A stretch of 35,286 nt of DNA. Origin: an uncultured Lachnospiraceae bacterium (GTDB lineage Bacteria > Bacillota > Clostridia > Lachnospirales > Lachnospiraceae). The position numbers and the translations under genes are program-made. Below the pieces are notes generated by a model, which saw only the letters and a list, made by a program, of their open reading frames with translations, did no database searches and was not told the DNA's origin. This document shows, piece by piece, positions 31,437-35,286 of this stretch. The first letter of the stretch is position 1. Every line of letters starts with the position of its first letter. Where the stretch lies: contig CAMWSU010000021.1 of NCBI GenBank assembly GCA_947176965.1, forward strand, positions 1-35,286, written 5' to 3'.

Positions 31437-33206
31437 TCACCAAACTATGCCGCCGTCCTCGTCCCAATCCCACCGGGAACCATTCCATTCATCATTTGCG
31501 ATCAGCATCCGCACCAGCTCTACGAATTCCAGCTTATACTCATCATCGCCGAGATTCAGATCATCCAGCATGGCCAGCACATCCCGGAACTGCATATTTC
31601 CGCAATATTCGCTTTCACGAAGCAACATACCAAACGCCGCAACACCCGCCGCAAAACGAATATTCACAGACGGCGTTCTTCCGTAGCTCTCCCGGCCAAT
31701 CTCATAATCAAACTGCATGCTGCGGTCTCCATCCGGTTTTTTGCAGCGGATATGCAGCGTGCCGATATTTCCCTGCGACAGCGCGGACTGCATCGTTCCC
31801 CGCACAAGATGCACCTCATAGAGCGCCGTCACGCTGTGCCCCGCTCCGATCTCTCCCGCATCCTTCGTATCATCCGTAAAATCCTGTGCCGCAAGCGCCC
31901 TGTTTTCGTAACCGATCAGACGATACTCGCTCACAATGTCACTGTTAAACTCCACCTGAAGCTTTACATCCTTTGCTACCGTGACGAGCGTTGCTCCCAG
32001 CTCCTCCACAAGCACCTTTCTCGCCTCGCTTAAGGAATCAATGTATGCGTAATTGCCGTTTCCTTTATCCGCAAGCGTCTCCATCCGGTTATCCTTCAGA
32101 TTTCCTGTCCCGAATCCGAGTACGGTTAAAAAAACACCGCTTCTTCTTTCCGTCTCCACCAGATTCTCCAGTTCTTCCACGGACGTCAGTCCCACGTTTA
32201 AGTCCCCATCGGTGGCGAGGATGATCCGGTTATTGCCGCCCTCAATAAAGTAATCCCGAGCGATCGAATAGGCTGTCATAATCCCAGCGCTGCCATTCGT
32301 GCTGCCGCTTGCCTCCAGCGCATTCAGCGCATTCACGATCCGATCCGTCTCGTTTCCCTTTGCGCCCGTCAGTACAACCTCATCCTCGCCCGCATAGGTC
32401 ACGATCGAAACGCGATCCCTTGCCGTTAAGTTCGACACGAGCATCGTAAAGGCCTGCTGAAGAAGCGGCAGCTTATCCTCATCATACATGGAACCGGAAA
32501 CGTCAATCAAAAAAACAAGATTCGAGGCCGGCGCGTCGGAAAAATCAATCGCTTCTGTCTGTAAGCCGATCTGCAGCAGATAGCTCTCCTCATTCCACGG
32601 GCATGCCGCAATCTCCGTATTGACGCCGAACGGCTCCCCCGCACGCGGTCCGTGATAATCATAGCTGAAATAATTCAGCATCTCCTCAATGCGGACGCTG
32701 TCCTTCGAAAACCACTCTGACGACCAGCCGCTCTCGATCATCCGGCGCAGATAGCTGTAGGATGCCGTATCCACATCCGCAGAAAAGGTGGAAAGCGGCT
32801 GCTCCCGTACACTGACAAACGCATTCTCCGTGATCTCGGCAAACTCGTCTCCATAGGGAATCCCCTGTGCGCCGCCCTCATACGGTGCCTCTGCTACATA
32901 ATCGCTGTTAAATTCCGGCTCGGCATAGGACCATGACTCCTCGCTGTCGTACAGCATGTCGTCCGTATACCCGTTGTTTTCCGCGGGATAGACTCCTTTA
33001 TCATTTTCCGAATTGCTGCCGTCCGCTCCTCCCGCATCCTGAATCGGCGGCGTTTGGTTATTTCCGTTTTGGGAATACATTGGTCCGCTGTCCTGCGCAC
33101 CGTTCTCCGTACTCACCGTGTTCTCTCCTTTGCTCTGCCCGCAGCCGCCAAGCATGCCGATCGTCATACAGATTCCCAGTACCATTGCTGCCATTCTCTT
33201 TTTCAT
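31437..33206 (-). CDS. vWA domain lipoprotein (YfbK-like)
   Basis: 589 residues from ATG 33206, after AGGGAGGG. The signal peptide ends in LGGC (Cys22), so it is a lipoprotein. A long low-complexity linker rich in Asn, Gly, Ser and Asp follows (about 25-110). The domain order is that of YfbK-type proteins: an N-terminal vWF-linked domain (YSYLRRMIESGW ... NYFSYDYHGP), a vWA domain with the metal-binding motif DVSGSMYDE and a TDGDLNVG loop, and a C-terminal DUF3520 domain. Such proteins are thought to bind other surface proteins or ligands. In this window it lies downstream of the sigma/anti-sigma pair and may be part of its regulon. Confidence 0.9.
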   Translation of the reverse strand: MKKRMAAMVLGICMTIGMLGGCGQSKGENTVSTENGAQDSGPMYSQNGNNQTPPIQDAGGADGSNSENDKGVYPAENNGYTDDMLYDSEESWSYAEPEFNSDYVAEAPYEGGAQGIPYGDEFAEITENAFVSVREQPLSTFSADVDTASYSYLRRMIESGWSSEWFSKDSVRIEEMLNYFSYDYHGPRAGEPFGVNTEIAACPWNEESYLLQIGLQTEAIDFSDAPASNLVFLIDVSGSMYDEDKLPLLQQAFTMLVSNLTARDRVSIVTYAGEDEVVLTGAKGNETDRIVNALNALEASGSTNGSAGIMTAYSIARDYFIEGGNNRIILATDGDLNVGLTSVEELENLVETERRSGVFLTVLGFGTGNLKDNRMETLADKGNGNYAYIDSLSEARKVLVEELGATLVTVAKDVKLQVEFNSDIVSEYRLIGYENRALAAQDFTDDTKDAGEIGAGHSVTALYEVHLVRGTMQSALSQGNIGTLHIRCKKPDGDRSMQFDYEIGRESYGRTPSVNIRFAAGVAAFGMLLRESEYCGNMQFRDVLAMLDDLNLGDDEYKLEFVELVRMLIANDEWNGSRWDWDEDGGIVW

Positions 33207-33371
33207 AATAAAATCCCTCCCTTTTTCGTATCTTTCACATCTTCTATAACAGATACGATTAAGCAGGGAGGGATTTATGGTATGATTGGAAATTTTTATA
33301 AAAAATATTTGCGTGCCTGCAAAGATCATCTAAAACAGTGATTTTCTTCGAATTGCCGTCGTTCTCTGCAA

Positions 33372-34013
33372 TTATGACTTCTTCTTTGGCGCCGGATCGG
33401 AAAGCTCCGGAATCGCGCCTCCCGCGATTGCCCACAAATACAGGCTTGCCACCGTCCCGCAGGGCGAATAGCGCCTGCGGTACTTCTCAAATTTCTCACG
33501 GTCGATGCTGCGGTGACGGTAAAGCATCCGCATGCCGCGCAGGATCGCGAGATCTCCGAAGCTTACAATATCGGGTCTCTGCATGCAAAAGATCATGATC
33601 ATTTCCGCCGTCCAGACGCCGATTCCCTTTAAGGAAGACAGTGCCGCGGCAACATCCGCATCGCTCATTGCTGTAAGTGCCGCGATATCGAATTCACCGT
33701 TTTTTACTTTTCCGGCAAAATCCTGAATATACTCCGCTTTTCGATACGTCATGCCGACCGCCTGCAGCTCGTCCTTTCCGAGTGAGAGAATGCTGTCCGC
33801 ATCCACCCTGCCAAGCCGCGCCGTCAGCCGTTTCCACAAAGTTTCCTGCGCCGCAGTCGAAATCTGCTGCCCGATGATCTGGTGAACGACCGCGGAAAAG
33901 AGATCCGTATCCACCGCCCGATTGACATGACCAATTCGGTCAATCATCTCGCCCAGCCGCTTATCTCTGCTTTTTAAGTACTCTGTTTCCCGTGTTCCGT
34001 ATTGTAAAAACAT
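33372..34013 (-). CDS. DNA-3-methyladenine glycosylase (HhH-GPD, AlkA-type)
   Basis: 213 residues. The helix-hairpin-helix is LKGIGVWTAEMIMIF near residue 130, followed by SFGDLAILRGMR, which holds the catalytic Asp of HhH-GPD glycosylases. The final GTVASLYLWAIAGGA is also typical of AlkA-like enzymes. It removes alkylated purines in base excision repair in the cytosol. GGAGGAG precedes the ATG at about ten bases. It sits between the anti-sigma-like gene and the vWA lipoprotein gene, 36 bases after the former, so it may share their transcript. Confidence 0.93.
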   Translation of the reverse strand: MFLQYGTRETEYLKSRDKRLGEMIDRIGHVNRAVDTDLFSAVVHQIIGQQISTAAQETLWKRLTARLGRVDADSILSLGKDELQAVGMTYRKAEYIQDFAGKVKNGEFDIAALTAMSDADVAAALSSLKGIGVWTAEMIMIFCMQRPDIVSFGDLAILRGMRMLYRHRSIDREKFEKYRRRYSPCGTVASLYLWAIAGGAIPELSDPAPKKKS

Positions 34014-34049
34014 CGGATGTGTCTCCTCCTGAACCTGTTTCCCCGGTTC

Positions 34050-34907
34050 CTATTCTCCGTCATCCGCTTCATAGCTGATGAGTACATATCTCGTCTCTCC
34101 GTCCACGATTTCCGGCTCCACCGAAACGGTATACCGGCCTCCCACAGTCAATCCTTCTTCTTTTGTGCCAAGCAGTCCCGATAAAAATCCTTCCTTCTGC
34201 CAGAGCAAAATAACCGTTTCATCCGGTGCAGATGCCACACTATCCCCGGTCAGCTCCATTTGATAGAAGAATCCCTCTCTCGTCTGCCATGCGTCCACGA
34301 TTTTCCCGCAGTATTCATATGTGGGAAGCGGTTCTGGTAATCTGTCATTATCCCCTGCAGGTTCTTCTTCCGGTGCAGATGCCGCATTTTCCGTATTTCC
34401 CTGAAATTCTTGCTCTGCGCCGTCCTCTGATGCCGCATTGTCTACAGGTTCAGCCTCTTCCTTAGGCAATTCAAAGCCTTCCTCCGCATCTGCTGCGAAG
34501 CCGTCATATTCACCCGCCAGATCGTCATGCACCTCCGATGCCATGCCGTTCATCATGCCGCTTTCCGATTGCTGCATTTCCTGAGCCGCCGGCGCCATAT
34601 CTGCTGCCGTAGTATCCGCGCTTTCCGCCGATGCCGTCTGATTCGTTCCGTTCGCACTCTTTTCATTACTCTTTTCATTTCCTCTCCATGCGGGAAGAAT
34701 GATTGCCAAACAGACGCATGCCGCCGCAAGGGAGCCCCAGACAGCAATCGTGCTTCGCTTGATCCGGCGCGTCCGAATACTCTTTCCTTTCGGCTCCTCG
34801 TTCTGCGTTGCTTTTTTATTCGCCAGCCTCGGTTCGATGCGGCTCCACAGATCAGGAATTTCCTGATCGAGCATCGCTTCATATTCATGTTTCAAATCCC
34901 TGCTCAT
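34050..34907 (-). CDS. single-pass membrane protein, probable anti-sigma factor
   Basis: 285 residues from ATG 34907, seven bases after AAGGAGG. The cytosolic N-terminus (MSRDLKHEYEAMLDQEIPDLWSRIEPRL) is a short helical segment like the sigma-binding part of some anti-sigma factors, then a basic stretch and one transmembrane helix (about 55-75). The outer part has a long acidic, Ala/Glu/Ser/Gly-rich low-complexity stretch (about 80-185) and a small C-terminal domain (TYEYCGKIVDAWQTREGFFYQMEL). It overlaps the end of the sigma factor gene by 23 bases, so translation is coupled, the standard arrangement of an ECF sigma and its membrane antagonist. No zinc-binding HxxxCxxC motif is seen. Confidence 0.78.
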   Translation of the reverse strand: MSRDLKHEYEAMLDQEIPDLWSRIEPRLANKKATQNEEPKGKSIRTRRIKRSTIAVWGSLAAACVCLAIILPAWRGNEKSNEKSANGTNQTASAESADTTAADMAPAAQEMQQSESGMMNGMASEVHDDLAGEYDGFAADAEEGFELPKEEAEPVDNAASEDGAEQEFQGNTENAASAPEEEPAGDNDRLPEPLPTYEYCGKIVDAWQTREGFFYQMELTGDSVASAPDETVILLWQKEGFLSGLLGTKEEGLTVGGRYTVSVEPEIVDGETRYVLISYEADDGE

Positions 34908-35286
34908 AGCCACACCTCCTTAGCTTACCGATGGCATTGCGGTACTTCCATGTAACCGTACCCATCGGCATATGTAATGTATCCGATATTTCCTGAAAAG
35001 TCATATCACCGAGAATCTTCATATTAACAATCTGACGCTCCCCGTCCTTAAGCTGCGCGAGCGCCTCTTTCAGCGCGATGTTTCCGATGACTTCTTCCTC
35101 CACCGGACTCGTGACAAATCCGCCGCCGGACATTCCGCCCGGACCGCTTCCTCCCGCACGGGAATGGACATTGCCGCCCCCACCCCCTGCGCCGCCCGGA
35201 TCGCCTGAACCGGCACCCTGCGCTTCAAACGCGCTGCTTCCCGTGTCCGAGCTGCCGCTTTGCGAACGAACCACGCTTCCGGCACC
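34885..35286 (-). CDS. ECF-type RNA polymerase sigma factor, C-terminal part with Gly-rich linker
   Basis: The frame is open from the window edge to the stop at 34885, so the N-terminus (region 2) lies outside. The C-terminal region 4 is clear: ALKEALAQLKDGERQIVNMK followed by GDMTFQEISDTLHMPMGTVTWKYRNAIGKLRR, the -35-binding helix-turn-helix. Before it is a linker of at least 60 residues rich in Gly, Ser, Ala and Pro, much longer and far more Gly-rich than usual ECF linkers. The probable anti-sigma gene follows with a 23-base overlap. The codon bias to GC in the linker differs from the rest of the gene. Confidence 0.9.
   Translation of the reverse strand, partial: GAGSVVRSQSGSSDTGSSAFEAQGAGSGDPGGAGGGGGNVHSRAGGSGPGGMSGGGFVTSPVEEEVIGNIALKEALAQLKDGERQIVNMKILGDMTFQEISDTLHMPMGTVTWKYRNAIGKLRRCGYEQGFET

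Noticed and set aside
31095-32033. 312-codon plus-strand frame opposite the lipoprotein genes
   Set aside because: It spans the ends of two convincing minus-strand genes and has antisense composition without motifs.

Overview
The window looks like chromosomal DNA from a spore-forming member of the Clostridia, most likely Lachnospiraceae. The reasons are a complete alpha/beta-type small acid-soluble spore protein gene, the order trigger factor–clpP–clpX–lon–engB, strong AGGAGG-type ribosome binding sites, and several families I associate with gut Firmicutes (DUF1062, CD3324-type HTH, Schlafen/AlbA_2-type regulator, DegV). Nearly every gene is on the minus strand, so operons run from high to low coordinates; only a GNAT acetyltransferase is on the plus strand. 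No rRNA, tRNA, CRISPR array, integrase or transposase was seen.

Layout from left to right. 1-1.8 kb: AT-rich accessory DNA with the start of a membrane protein cut by the window edge, a small gene that appears frameshifted, and a 391-residue protein with an EVE/PUA-like front half and a PD-(D/E)xK-like nuclease motif. 1.9-6.7 kb: aldose epimerase, a heterodimeric ABC exporter (one degenerate and one canonical ATP site) and a 33-residue Tyr-rich peptide. 6.75-16.5 kb: PlsY-like acyltransferase, MGDG-synthase-type glycosyltransferase, AI-2E-type membrane protein, EngB GTPase, Lon, ClpX, ClpP and trigger factor, i.e. a membrane-lipid pair followed by the protein quality-control cluster. 16.7-20 kb: Cys-rich small lipoprotein, a fused permease-ATPase ABC protein with its substrate-binding lipoprotein, and the spore protein. 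20.1-24.8 kb: DegV, a metal-exporter-like permease, DJ-1/PfpI, HAD hydrolase, and an AlbA_2 regulator behind a very clear promoter/operator. 24.9-28.7 kb: an accessory island of two methyltransferases, DUF1062, a CD3324-type HTH protein and a GNAT gene, with three copies of one dispersed palindromic repeat. 28.7-30.1 kb: CPBP membrane protease and TetR regulator with a perfect 18-bp inverted repeat. 30.1-35.3 kb: cell-surface and stress module with an Ig-like lipoprotein gene split by an in-frame TAG, a vWA lipoprotein, an AlkA-type glycosylase, an anti-sigma-like membrane protein, and an ECF-type sigma factor (cut by the window edge) with a very Gly-rich linker.

The most unusual signals are structural rather than genic: two families of dispersed palindromic repeats whose copies run into gene ends, two nested multi-hairpin elements sharing a GTGAGCGTTAG core, a tandem 9-mer operator overlapping a near-consensus promoter, and a 27-bp tandem repeat inside lon. 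I saw no single locus that I can claim as a wholly new system. The best candidates for new biology are the EVE-like/nuclease protein, the Gly-linker sigma factor with its acidic membrane anti-sigma protein and surface lipoproteins, and the methyltransferase–DUF1062 island.
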